A DNA stretch of 40,893 nucleotides from Candidatus Wildermuthbacteria bacterium RIFCSPHIGHO2_01_FULL_48_25 (GTDB lineage Bacteria; Patescibacteriota; Minisyncoccia; Minisyncoccales; UBA10102), in contig MHTR01000023.1 in the NCBI GenBank assembly GCA_001823155.1, positions 1-40,893 of the forward strand, written 5' to 3'. The translations under genes and the position numbers were made by a program. The notes under the pieces are model-generated. The model had not been told where the DNA came from. It ran no database searches and saw only the letters and a program-made list of their open reading frames with translations. Positions 9,841-19,264 of the stretch are shown in pieces (the first letter of the stretch is position 1; every line of letters begins with the position of its first letter).

Positions 9841-10998
9841 ATGACGACGCTACTGGTCACTGGAGCAACAGGCACTGTTGGCCAAATCGTCGTGCGCCTT
9901 CTCCTTGAGAGAGGACACGACGTTATCGCACTTGTGCGGGGAAAAAATGGAGAAAACGCGCAGGAACGCATGAGGAAAATCGTTCCTGGCGCGGAACGCC
10001 TCACGGTTCTTGAGGGAGACATTTTGGAACCGTTCGCGGGAGTGCGCACCGGAGATATAGCGCAGCTCTACGGAAACGTTCACGGGCTCGTGCACAGCGC
10101 GGCAAGCATTAAGTTCATTGAAACCCCAGACAAACTCGTTCACCGAACGAATGTTGAGGGCACCAAGAACGCGCTGAATCTTGCTTCGGCTCTGCGCATT
10201 CCTGCGATCTGTTACGTAGGCACGGCGTACGCCAACGGAAACAAATCGTTCTGCCTCGAAGACGCAGTGCCGGTTGACCCGCTCATTCAGCGAAACGCCT
10301 ATGAACTTTCGAAGGCACTGGCTGAAAAGCTCGTGCGAGAGTCGGGGATCCCATTCTCCATTCTGCGTCCCGCTATTGTCACGGGTGATTACCACACTGG
10401 ATTCACCCCTGAAGTCAATAGCGGATACGGAGGATGGTTCGAGGTCTTGTTCCGCCATGGTAAAGCGATTCAAAAAGAGTGGAAACAGGACCCCCAAAAG
10501 CTTCTGGGGTCGGGAATTCACGTTGACTCGCAGGGAGTCATTACCCTTCCCATTACCATCAGTGCCACCAAGGTGGGACCACTCCACTTGGTGCCACGCG
10601 ATTGGGTGGGAAGCACGCTAGTCGGATTGATTGAGAGCCCAGTACAGAACATGACGTTCCACCTCACGCATCCGAATCCGCCAAGCGTAAAGTTTGTCAT
10701 TGAACAATCCCTGGAACATCTGGGAATACGCGGTTTCAAAATTGGGTCAAGTGACCATGCGCCATCGGGCCGCGCTGGCGCAATTCAAAGAGTCATACAA
10801 GGACAATTGGCGCAGTTTAACCCCTACACGCGCCAGGACGTTCAAAAGTTTTCGAACTCCAACACCAGAGAAGTGCTGGGACCAAGGTGGGTGGCACCGC
10901 CTCCCATTACTCCCGACTATTTCGCGCGACTTCTCGATTACGCAATTTCCCAAAACTTCGGGCGAGAACGGGAACTTGTGAGCACAGGCAGAACGTAA
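9841..10998 (+). CDS. NAD(P)-binding SDR / thioester-reductase-like (male-sterility type) protein
   Basis: TGATGTVGQIVVRLLLERGHDVIALVR, SALRIPAICYVGTAYANG, NAYELSKALAEKLV. Confidence 0.8.
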   Translation: MTTLLVTGATGTVGQIVVRLLLERGHDVIALVRGKNGENAQERMRKIVPGAERLTVLEGDILEPFAGVRTGDIAQLYGNVHGLVHSAASIKFIETPDKLVHRTNVEGTKNALNLASALRIPAICYVGTAYANGNKSFCLEDAVPVDPLIQRNAYELSKALAEKLVRESGIPFSILRPAIVTGDYHTGFTPEVNSGYGGWFEVLFRHGKAIQKEWKQDPQKLLGSGIHVDSQGVITLPITISATKVGPLHLVPRDWVGSTLVGLIESPVQNMTFHLTHPNPPSVKFVIEQSLEHLGIRGFKIGSSDHAPSGRAGAIQRVIQGQLAQFNPYTRQDVQKFSNSNTREVLGPRWVAPPPITPDYFARLLDYAISQNFGRERELVSTGRT

Positions 10999-11015
10999 GT
11001 TCTGCTTTTTTCTTT
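10988..11015 (+). terminator. Intrinsic terminator with the stop codon in its loop
   Basis: GCAGAAC-gTAA-GTTCTGC-TTTTTTCTTT; TAA at 10996-10998 is the SDR stop. Confidence 0.85.
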
Positions 11016-11037
11016 GCGGAACTGATATAATATCTGA

Positions 11038-12600
11038 ATGAACGTTTTTGCTCTTTCGGGCATTCTTATTGGAACCACGAGCACTGCCATGGCGGTTTTG
11101 ATGATCCTTATTGGAAAGGAAAAGCTCCACCACATTTGGGGCTTGTTTTGCACGGCTGTCGCGGTGTGGGGGTTTGGCGCCTACCAAATAGCAACCACGA
11201 GTAATATTGCGCAGGCAGAACTCTGGTGGAGAATAACGCACCTCGGAGTTATTTTCATCCCCATTCTGTTCATGCACTTTGTATCAGAGTTCTTAAAACT
11301 CAAAAACAAGCCCTTCATTGTTTCTCTCTATACCCTTGGCTTCTTGTTCTTAGCTCTCAACGCGAAAGGGGATCTCTTCATTGCCAGCATGCGCTGGGTG
11401 TTCAACCAGTTTTACTATGACTCGCCCCCAGGCATTTTCTACATTCCTTTCACTTTCTTTTTCATAGGGTTGGTCATCTTGAGCCATTATATTCTCTGGA
11501 GAGCATTGAGAACCGCAACGGGGTTGAAGAAAAAGCAGATCCAGTATTTTTTCGCGGGCATGCTCGTAAGTTTCGCAGGTGGCAGTTTGAGCTTCCTTCC
11601 TGTGTACGGAATAGATTTTTATCCCATATTCAACCTGTTTGCCTTTCTCTACACCCCTATTCTCACCTTTGCCATTTTGCGAAAACAGCTGTTTGACATA
11701 CGGCTTGTGTTAACCCAGTTCTTGGTAGGAGCCATTGCTATTCTTTTACTCTTCAACTTCTTCACCTCTTCTTCGTTCTTTGAATACGCGTGGAAAGGAA
11801 CTTTATTTGTGGCTTTCTTGCTCGCGGGATACTTACTTATCAAGAGCGTGCTTAATGAGATTCGAATACGTGAGCAATTGGAAGAGGCGCTCACAAAACT
11901 CAAAGAGCTCGACAAAGCAAAGTCTGAATTCCTTTCCATTGCTTCGCACCAACTGCGAGCGCCGTTAACTGCCATTAAAGGATACTTATCCATGCTCATG
12001 GAAGGAACGTATGGAACAGTGGGGGAACAACAAAAGAGGCCCATGCAGAACGTGTATGATTCAAACGAGCGCATGATAAAACTCGTCAACGACTTGTTGA
12101 ACATTTCGCGCATTGAATCAGGAAAGGTGGAGATGAAAATGGAAGAGGGGAGTGTTGAAAAAATTCTGGAGAGCGTGGTGCAGGAACTTCAGGTAAAGGC
12201 GCACGAAAAACGCTTGGACCTGGTATTCGAAAAACCACAAAGTCCTTTATCTCTTTTCCGCTTTGATAAAGAAAAGATGCGCAATGTGGTGCTGAATCTC
12301 GTGGATAACGCCATTCACTACACAGAGCAGGGCAGCGTAAAGGTACAAGCCAGACAAACCGCGCAAAACACGATTATCTCGGTTACGGACACAGGGCTTG
12401 GCATGCGAGAAGAAGAAATAGCGCGGTTGTTCCAGAGCTTTACCAGAGGTGAAACAGGGAACAGGGCATGGGCAGAGGGTTCGGGTTTGGGCCTCTATAT
12501 CGCGAAACAATTCGTTGCTTTGCACAGGGGGAGGATATGGGCGGAGAGCAAAGGACAAGGCAAAGGTTCAACCTTTTTTGTGGAATTGCCTCTGGCATAA
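11038..12600 (+). CDS. Sensor histidine kinase with multi-TM N-terminal sensor
   Basis: HisKA FLSIASHQLRAPLTAIKGYLSML, HATPase NLVDNAIHYTEQG / DTGLGM / GSGLGLYIAK; no adjacent response regulator. Confidence 0.9.
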   Translation: MNVFALSGILIGTTSTAMAVLMILIGKEKLHHIWGLFCTAVAVWGFGAYQIATTSNIAQAELWWRITHLGVIFIPILFMHFVSEFLKLKNKPFIVSLYTLGFLFLALNAKGDLFIASMRWVFNQFYYDSPPGIFYIPFTFFFIGLVILSHYILWRALRTATGLKKKQIQYFFAGMLVSFAGGSLSFLPVYGIDFYPIFNLFAFLYTPILTFAILRKQLFDIRLVLTQFLVGAIAILLLFNFFTSSSFFEYAWKGTLFVAFLLAGYLLIKSVLNEIRIREQLEEALTKLKELDKAKSEFLSIASHQLRAPLTAIKGYLSMLMEGTYGTVGEQQKRPMQNVYDSNERMIKLVNDLLNISRIESGKVEMKMEEGSVEKILESVVQELQVKAHEKRLDLVFEKPQSPLSLFRFDKEKMRNVVLNLVDNAIHYTEQGSVKVQARQTAQNTIISVTDTGLGMREEEIARLFQSFTRGETGNRAWAEGSGLGLYIAKQFVALHRGRIWAESKGQGKGSTFFVELPLA

Positions 12601-12623
12601 CCTAATGATATACTGGCACAAGC

Positions 12624-14042
12624 ATGCAACGAACATTGAGCTCAGAAACGCTTTCCCAAGTTGGGAAAACCGTGAAACTCGCGGGCTGGATACAAACCCG
12701 CAGAGACCACGGCAAAATCATCTTTTTTGACCTTCGGGATTCTGGAGGTATTTTGCAGTTGGTATGCACGCCCCAGGAAAAGGAGGTATATGAGCTCGCG
12801 CAGACGTTGAGATCCGAGTGGGTGGTAGAGGTTGAGGGCGAAGTGAAAGAACGGCCAGACGCAATGAAGAACGCGGAGCTGGCTACCGGAAACGTTGAGG
12901 TAGGAGTGAAAAAGCTTGTGGTGCTCTCTGAAGCCAAAACTCCGCCCTTTCCTATTGATACTCCTGGATACGACATTGATGAGGAAACGCGGTTGAAATA
13001 CCGGTACCTGGATTTACGAAGACCCCGGCTCCAGAAAAACCTCAAACTGCGTTCCGAATATGTGAAAGCGGTGCGCGAATACCTTTTCAGCAAGGGATTT
13101 TTGGAAATTGAAACTCCGCTTTTAACCAAATCCACCCCCGAGGGTTCACGCGACTTTGTAGTTCCAAGCAGAGCACAGCCTGGAAAGTTCTACGCACTTC
13201 CTCAAAGCCCTCAGCAATACAAACAACTGCTCATGGTTGCCGGGTTTGAAAAGTATTTCCAGATAGCGCGGGCTTTGCGCGACGAAGACCCCAGAGCAGA
13301 CAGGGGATTTGAGCACAGCCAGGTAGACTTGGAAATGAGTTTTGTGGGAATGGAAGACGTCATGAACGTGGTGGAAGAGATGACCGTGTTCGCGGTGGAG
13401 AAAATCGGAGGGAACATAGCAAAAAAACCGTTCCCTGTGTTTACCTATGAAGAAGCAATGAAACAATTCGGGGCAGACAAGTTTGATTTGAGAACCGAAC
13501 AAGAAAAGAAAGAGGGGATACTGAGTTTTGCCTGGGTTGTGAGCTTTCCATTCTTTGAAAAAGACAAAACAGGCAAATGGACGTTCACGCACAACCCGTT
13601 TTCAGCTCCTTTGAACGAAGAACATGAAGCAATGCTTTTGAAAGGAAAGGATATTGAGAAAATCATAACTTCGCAGTATGACCTGGTGTGCAACGGTCTT
13701 GAGGTTGCAGGAGGAAGCTTGAGAACGCATAAGCCCAATGTGCTGAGAGCAGTGTTCAAAACAATGGGGTACAAAGAACAGGAGATCGAGGAACAGTTCG
13801 GGCACATGCTGGAAGCATTCTCACACGGCGCTCCTCCGCACGGCGGATGCGCGCAGGGATTTGAACGACTACTCATGGCATTCCTGGGAGAGGAGTATCT
13901 GAGAGAAGTACAGGCATTTCCCCAAACAGGCCAGGGAAGAACCTCTGTTATGGATGCACCAAGCGAACTGTCTGAAGCGCAATTGAAAGAACTCCACTTA
14001 AAGGTGCAAAACCCTTCGACTAAACTCAGGGCAGGGAAATGA
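12624..14042 (+). CDS. aspS: Aspartyl-tRNA synthetase, GAD-domain-less
   Basis: WIQTRRDHGKIIFFDLRD, RYLDLRRPRLQKNL, GAPPHGGCAQGFERLLM; only 472 aa. Confidence 0.95.
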   Translation: MQRTLSSETLSQVGKTVKLAGWIQTRRDHGKIIFFDLRDSGGILQLVCTPQEKEVYELAQTLRSEWVVEVEGEVKERPDAMKNAELATGNVEVGVKKLVVLSEAKTPPFPIDTPGYDIDEETRLKYRYLDLRRPRLQKNLKLRSEYVKAVREYLFSKGFLEIETPLLTKSTPEGSRDFVVPSRAQPGKFYALPQSPQQYKQLLMVAGFEKYFQIARALRDEDPRADRGFEHSQVDLEMSFVGMEDVMNVVEEMTVFAVEKIGGNIAKKPFPVFTYEEAMKQFGADKFDLRTEQEKKEGILSFAWVVSFPFFEKDKTGKWTFTHNPFSAPLNEEHEAMLLKGKDIEKIITSQYDLVCNGLEVAGGSLRTHKPNVLRAVFKTMGYKEQEIEEQFGHMLEAFSHGAPPHGGCAQGFERLLMAFLGEEYLREVQAFPQTGQGRTSVMDAPSELSEAQLKELHLKVQNPSTKLRAGK

Positions 14043-15025
14043 CAAAGAACACCTTCTACTTTTTCGCGGCGTTCCTCTTGAGTATGCCTTTGTTCATGGG
14101 CATGAATACTGTTTCAAGCACCATTGAAAACACCTACTTTTTAGCAGAACTCTCCAAAAACCCCGAGGTGCTGGCAGCAACAACCGCAAACGCAGTGCTC
14201 CAGAGCGCTTTTTTTGAGGAACAGCCGTTTCGCAACACGTCAGTTCCTTTAACTGAAGTTTCTGCAAAGGCGGCGTTCTCCTTGTTTGTCAACAAACAGG
14301 GGAATACGAATGTGCTCTTTGCCAAAAACCAGCACGAGGCCCTTCCCATTGCGAGCTTAACCAAGTTGATGACTGCTTTGGTTGTTGAAACGTATTATCC
14401 ACAAGAAGAAATAATCACCATAACCAAAGAAGCCATACAAAAAGAAGAAAACACAGGGAACTTCAATATTGGAGAGCAGTTTTTGGTAAAAGACTTGCTT
14501 CGCTCTCTTTTAGTTGAATCATCCAACGACGCCGCAGCTGCCTTTGCCCTGCAGTGGGGACGGGAAACCTTTTTGCACGCAATGAATGAAAAAGCGGAAC
14601 AGCTTTCACTCGAACACACCTCGTTCGTAGACGAAGCAGGGGTAGACCCCAACGAAGGAGAACTCATAAACCGCGCAACCGCAAAAGACCTGGCTGAACT
14701 TTCCCGCTTTGTCATGGAAAACCACCCTGAAGTGTTTTCACTCTTGAGTATGACGTCTGCCGAATTGAGAACAGCTGAGGGAAAACTGCACCACACCGTG
14801 AAAACAACCAATGATTTATTGATTTCGAATGGTTGGGAGACAAAGGTGCTGGGAGGAAAAACCGGCTGGACCCCCAAAGCAAATGGATGCCTGCTCTTGA
14901 TCCTAGAGTCACCCGACGGAAAAGGATACCTTGTAAACGTTATCCTGGGGGCCCAAGACAGGTTCGCCGAAATGAAAACCATGGTGAACTGGGTATTTGA
15001 CGCATACGAATGGAAACAACCATGA
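14039..15025 (+). CDS. D-alanyl-D-alanine carboxypeptidase (peptidase S11)
   Basis: SLTKLMTALV (SxxK), SSNDAAAAFA (SxN), GGKTGWT (KTG). Confidence 0.9.
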   Translation: MTKNTFYFFAAFLLSMPLFMGMNTVSSTIENTYFLAELSKNPEVLAATTANAVLQSAFFEEQPFRNTSVPLTEVSAKAAFSLFVNKQGNTNVLFAKNQHEALPIASLTKLMTALVVETYYPQEEIITITKEAIQKEENTGNFNIGEQFLVKDLLRSLLVESSNDAAAAFALQWGRETFLHAMNEKAEQLSLEHTSFVDEAGVDPNEGELINRATAKDLAELSRFVMENHPEVFSLLSMTSAELRTAEGKLHHTVKTTNDLLISNGWETKVLGGKTGWTPKANGCLLLILESPDGKGYLVNVILGAQDRFAEMKTMVNWVFDAYEWKQP

Positions 15026-16122
15026 TTCCAGAACCCTCGCTCAATATTATTAAAATAGCAGTAGCGGGATTCTCCGCGTTCGTGCTTGCTTTGCTCTTCA
15101 CTCCCGGCCTCATACGCATTATGTACAAATACCGGCTCTGGAGAAAAGACGTTCGAACCAAGGCTTTGGGCGGAGGAGAGGTTCCCTTTTTCCAGAAGTT
15201 CCACGGAGAAGGGGAAACTGGCATTCCGCGCTTTGGGGGACTGCTTATTTGGATTGTGCCCCCCGTACTCGCTCTTATCTTCTGGCTCCTTTCGTTTACG
15301 GGTATTGGATTTTTAGAAAAGCTCAACTTCCTTTCCCGCGCCCAAACATGGCTTCCTTTAGCAACCTTGTTAGCAGCTTCCGCAGTAGGGTTTTTGGATG
15401 ACATGCTCCAGGTGGTGCTCAAACCCTCAAAGGATTTCTTTGGAAAGCTTTGGGAAGTACTGGGAAAACACGCAGGAGGAGGGCTTTCTTTAAAATACCG
15501 CTTCTTCTTGGTTGCTTTGATTGGCTTGGTGGGCGCCTGGTGGTTCTTTTACAAGCTTGAGTTCACCACTCTGCTTATCCCAGGGGTTGGAAACTTTGAT
15601 ATTGGCATTTGGTATCTTCCCTTGTTCGTGCTCGTTATGCTGGCCACCTACAGTGGGGGAGTTATCGACGGCTTGGATGGCCTAGCTGGCGGCACGTTTG
15701 CCGCCATATTCACCTCATTTGGCATTATTGCTGTTTCAAACTCGCAGATCGATCTAGCCGCGTTCTCCATTGCCATGGCAGGCGCTCTGTTTGCGTTTTT
15801 GTGGTTCAATATTCCCCCTGCCAAGTTCTACATGGGAGAAACCGGCATGATCGGGCTTACCGCCACCTTGACAGTTGTTGCCTTCCTGACCGATTCAGTC
15901 GCGGTGCTGCCGATTATAGGGATTCTGCTTGTCATGGAATCAGGCTCTGTCATTATTCAGCTGCTCTCAAAGAAGTTCCGCAAAAAGAAACTGTTTTTGG
16001 CAGCTCCCATTCACCACCACTTTGAGGCTCTGGGCTGGCCCCACTACAAGGTAACCATGCGCTTCTGGATTATTGGCGTGGTGAGTGCTATTGTGGGGGT
16101 GGCAATACGATTACTGGGCTAA
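15010..16122 (+). CDS. mraY: Phospho-N-acetylmuramoyl-pentapeptide-transferase
   Basis: Multi-TM; FGGLLIW, VGFLDDML, DGLDGLAGG, APIHHHFEALGW. Confidence 0.95.
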   Translation: METTMIPEPSLNIIKIAVAGFSAFVLALLFTPGLIRIMYKYRLWRKDVRTKALGGGEVPFFQKFHGEGETGIPRFGGLLIWIVPPVLALIFWLLSFTGIGFLEKLNFLSRAQTWLPLATLLAASAVGFLDDMLQVVLKPSKDFFGKLWEVLGKHAGGGLSLKYRFFLVALIGLVGAWWFFYKLEFTTLLIPGVGNFDIGIWYLPLFVLVMLATYSGGVIDGLDGLAGGTFAAIFTSFGIIAVSNSQIDLAAFSIAMAGALFAFLWFNIPPAKFYMGETGMIGLTATLTVVAFLTDSVAVLPIIGILLVMESGSVIIQLLSKKFRKKKLFLAAPIHHHFEALGWPHYKVTMRFWIIGVVSAIVGVAIRLLG

Positions 16123-16140
16123 GTTAATGGAAAAGTAAAA

Positions 16141-17484
16141 GTGCAAAAATCAAAATTACAACTTAAAGTTGAAAAATTACGAGGAAGATATCCTCGGTTT
16201 TTTTATCGCGGCTATCGACACGAAGTCAAAGGAAAGAACTTAGAAATTACTTTTTACTTTGAAGTTCCGCCCGACATTCGATTCCACCCCAAGGTTGTAA
16301 TCAAAAACATTCCCCAAACTAAGCGAAGCTTAGTTGGACTTGAGAATCTTGTGTTTCAGCTTGGACTTATGGAAATCCCAAGTTACTGGAAAGCAACCTC
16401 GAGCCCTGAAATTGTTATTGAAGCAGGTTCTTTGAATAAAGAACAAGTAGCGTGGTGGAAAGACCTCATACTGAAGGGAATGGGGGAGTATTTCTTTCAA
16501 AACAAAATTGATTTCACCACGCCAAACTTCCTTAGCATATCTTCGGTTGGAGTTCATCCTTGGCCCGACCAAGAAAATCCTTGGTCGGGCCAAGGAAAAC
16601 CCTCTTCCCAAACCTTAGTGCCAGTTGGGGGCGGGAAAGACGGGGTGGTAACGCTCAAACTGCTTAAAAAGGGAAATATGGATATTACGCCCCTTCTTTT
16701 GAATCCAAAGCCTGAGCAAATGAAAATCCTTAGCCTGGCTAAGGCAGGAGAACCAATTGTGGTAGAGAGAATTATTGACCCAAAGCTTTTGGAGCTCAAC
16801 AAAAAAAGATATCTAAATGGGCACACGCCGTTTTCCGCGTATCTTGCGTTTCTCACGGTTTTGGCCGCGGCGCTCTTTGGCCATAAATACATCGCGCTTT
16901 CTAATGAACGAAGTTCCAATGAAGGAAATGTAAAGTACCTGGGAAAGGTTATCAATCATCAGTACTCAAAAACATTCGAGTTTGAGAAAAAGTTTCGTGA
17001 ATACAATAAGAAATACTTGGCGAAAAATATTGAATACTTCAGCTTTTTGAGACCCTTGTATGAACTGCAAATCGCAAACATATTCTCGCGGTATCCAAAA
17101 TACTTCCCGGTATTCCTGAGTTGCAATGAAGCACGGAAAACAAAGTCGGGCACACAAAGGGGAACAGGGGAGTGGTGTGGAAAATGCCCCAAGTGCCTCT
17201 TTGTATTTCTTGCTCTCTATCCTTTTATGGGAAAAAAACGCACAGTTGCCATATTCAAAAAAGATCTCCTTGAAGATAGAAAACTCAAACCTCTTCTAGA
17301 TGAACTTACAGGCAAAAGAAAATTCAAACCCTTTGAATGTGTAGGCACTATTGAAGAAAGCAAAGCCGCGCTTGCCCTCGCTTTGGGGAAAATACACGAC
17401 CACAAGATTCTGCATACTTGGAATAGCCAACACTTTTTGCCTTCGGTTTTCCAAAAATTACTTAGGCGAGCCATTGACAAATAG
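16141..17484 (+). CDS. murL: Probable UDP-MurNAc-L-Ala-L-Glu epimerase (MurL-like)
   Basis: PP-loop-like VGGGKDGVVTLKLL, HTPFSAYLAFLTVLAAALFGHKYIALSNERSSNEGN, GEWCGKCPKC; between mraY and murD. GTG start. Confidence 0.7.
   Translation: MQKSKLQLKVEKLRGRYPRFFYRGYRHEVKGKNLEITFYFEVPPDIRFHPKVVIKNIPQTKRSLVGLENLVFQLGLMEIPSYWKATSSPEIVIEAGSLNKEQVAWWKDLILKGMGEYFFQNKIDFTTPNFLSISSVGVHPWPDQENPWSGQGKPSSQTLVPVGGGKDGVVTLKLLKKGNMDITPLLLNPKPEQMKILSLAKAGEPIVVERIIDPKLLELNKKRYLNGHTPFSAYLAFLTVLAAALFGHKYIALSNERSSNEGNVKYLGKVINHQYSKTFEFEKKFREYNKKYLAKNIEYFSFLRPLYELQIANIFSRYPKYFPVFLSCNEARKTKSGTQRGTGEWCGKCPKCLFVFLALYPFMGKKRTVAIFKKDLLEDRKLKPLLDELTGKRKFKPFECVGTIEESKAALALALGKIHDHKILHTWNSQHFLPSVFQKLLRRAIDK
16558..16595. 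repeat. Paired palindromic repeat inside murL (copy 3)
   Basis: CCTTGGCCCGACCAAG-aaaatc-CTTGGTCGGGCCAAGG: perfect 16-bp inverted repeat. Confidence 0.95.
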
Positions 17485-17500
17485 GCAGGGTTAGCTAATA

Positions 17501-17887
17501 ATGTCCAAACGGGTACTTGGGGTTCATCGTAGGTACGGAGGATACGATACCTTGTCCACAGTAGTGACTGCTTTCGACGTCGTCCCCGGAAGGATCGCGG
17601 AGAAGGATCTCAAGGCAGGCAATGTTGTGCGAATCCCCTTGAAGGACGCACAAGATCCATGGCCAGAAGAGGTCGAAGGCCACATCTTGGCCGCAAATCC
17701 GATCCGAAATGGAACCGGTGCGGTTCCGACGGAAATCGACGTACTCGGAGTAGCCTACGTACTCGGCTTGATACAGTTTTTCAAGGGGGTACTCATCGTG
17801 GTGGCAAGCACCGGAGGAGGTGAAATCTGCTTCTCCCCGACCCTGGGGTGGTTCGTCGCTAAAAAGAGGAGGGCTCCGGCTCTCTAG
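17501..17887 (+). CDS. Hypothetical protein between murL and murD
   Basis: 128-aa ORF ending just before a terminator; no family recognised. Confidence 0.6.
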   Translation: MSKRVLGVHRRYGGYDTLSTVVTAFDVVPGRIAEKDLKAGNVVRIPLKDAQDPWPEEVEGHILAANPIRNGTGAVPTEIDVLGVAYVLGLIQFFKGVLIVVASTGGGEICFSPTLGWFVAKKRRAPAL

Positions 17888-17916
17888 TAGTCCCCGAGCA
17901 ACATCGCTCGTGGAGG

Positions 17917-17947
17917 GGAGAGTCCAACCGGACTCTCCGTTTTTATT
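17917..17947 (+). terminator. Intrinsic terminator
   Basis: GGAGAGTCC-aacc-GGACTCTCC-GTTTTTATTT. Confidence 0.9.
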
Positions 17948-17948
17948 T

Positions 17949-17967
17949 AACTAGGCCTCGCCTAGTT
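17949..17967. repeat. Intergenic palindrome, AACTAGG family
   Basis: AACTAGG-cctcg-CCTAGTT, followed by ATCCACC. Confidence 0.85.
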
Positions 17968-18001
17968 ATCCACCCCTTTTTTATGCTAAAATAGCGAAAT
18001 A

Positions 18002-19264
18002 ATGCGCGTACAAGACCTCAAAGATAAAAAAATCCTTATTCTGGGCTTTGGTAGGGAAGGGAAAGATACCCTTTTGTTTTTGCGAAAGTATTTCTCAAAA
18101 AAGAAGATTGGTATTGCAGACCAAAAGCAGGGGAGCGGGTACCTTAAGAAAATCAAGGATTACGACGTTATTATCAAGAGCCCCGGAGTTCCTAACTGGA
18201 AAATCGCTCCGTTCTTGAAGAAAAAACAAGTTGTAACCTCACAAACCGACATATTCTTCAGTGAATGCCCGGGAACCATTATTGGGGTTACCGGAACAAA
18301 AGGTAAAAGCACTACAGCTTCTATGATATATGGCGTTTTGAGAAGCGGAGGAGTGCGAGCGCATTTGCTGGGGAATATTGGGGAGCCAGTCCTTTCACAC
18401 CTTGCAAAGGCAAAACCAGAGGATGTCTTTGTATACGAACTTTCGAGTTTTCAACTCGAAAATCTAAGGAAAAGCCCGCATATTGCAGTACTCCTGAACG
18501 TATACCCAGAACACCTCGACCATCACCAAAGCCACGCAAAGTACGCGTGGGCAAAAGCACGCATTGCAATGTATCAAACACCAACCGATTTCCTTATCTA
18601 CAACCAAGACAGTAAAGTTGTTTCAACCATCGCAAAACTCTCAAAAGCCCAAAAGCTTCCATTCAAACTTGGCCCGACCAAGTTATCCACAACTTGGTCG
18701 GGCCAAGTTTCACGCCCGGTTTTGGCCTCGGTTAAGCCTGCGAGAATTGTAGGAGAACTTTTTGGAATACCAAAACAGAAAATCGAAAGGGCTATTAAGA
18801 ACTTCAAGCCCTTGGAGCATCGCTTGGAAAAAGTAGGGGAATGGAAGGGGATTACTTTCTATAACGATTCTTTGGCAACAATCCCAGAGGCAACAGTAGC
18901 CGCGCTCGACGCGTTGGGGACAAATGTTTCAACACTCATTGCCGGCGGATATGATAGGGGATTGGATATGAAAAAACTGGGGGAGCGGATAAAGAAAAGT
19001 AACATAAAAACGCTCATTCTTTTCCCAACAACAGGAACAAAAATACTGCAAAGCATAAAGAGGCCCCCTCAATCATTTTTCGCAAAAGATATGAAAGAAG
19101 CGGTGCGGTTGGCGTACTTGCACACACCAAAAAAGAAAATCTGTTTATTAAGCCCTGCTGCTTCCAGTTTCAATATGTTCAAAGATTACAAAGATAGGGG
19201 AGAGCAGTTTAAAAAGTGGGTGGCGTATTATGGAAAGAGGAAAAAAATATCTTTTCAAGCCTGA
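18002..19264 (+). CDS. murD: UDP-N-acetylmuramoyl-L-alanine--glutamate ligase (MurD or MurD2)
   Basis: GVTGTKGKSTTASMIYGVL, NVYPEHLDHH, HRLEKVGEWKGITFYNDSLATIPEATVAAL. Confidence 0.9.
   Translation: MRVQDLKDKKILILGFGREGKDTLLFLRKYFSKKKIGIADQKQGSGYLKKIKDYDVIIKSPGVPNWKIAPFLKKKQVVTSQTDIFFSECPGTIIGVTGTKGKSTTASMIYGVLRSGGVRAHLLGNIGEPVLSHLAKAKPEDVFVYELSSFQLENLRKSPHIAVLLNVYPEHLDHHQSHAKYAWAKARIAMYQTPTDFLIYNQDSKVVSTIAKLSKAQKLPFKLGPTKLSTTWSGQVSRPVLASVKPARIVGELFGIPKQKIERAIKNFKPLEHRLEKVGEWKGITFYNDSLATIPEATVAALDALGTNVSTLIAGGYDRGLDMKKLGERIKKSNIKTLILFPTTGTKILQSIKRPPQSFFAKDMKEAVRLAYLHTPKKKICLLSPAASSFNMFKDYKDRGEQFKKWVAYYGKRKKISFQA
18665..18710. repeat. Paired palindromic repeat inside murD (copy 4)
   Basis: AAACTTGGCCCGACCAAGTT-atccac-AACTTGGTCGGGCCAAGTTT: perfect 20-bp inverted repeat. 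Confidence 0.95.

Noticed and set aside
14395-14403. Perfect DnaA box TTATCCACA inside the carboxypeptidase gene
   Set aside because: Single isolated 9-mer with no clustering or AT-rich unwinding region; not evidence for oriC.
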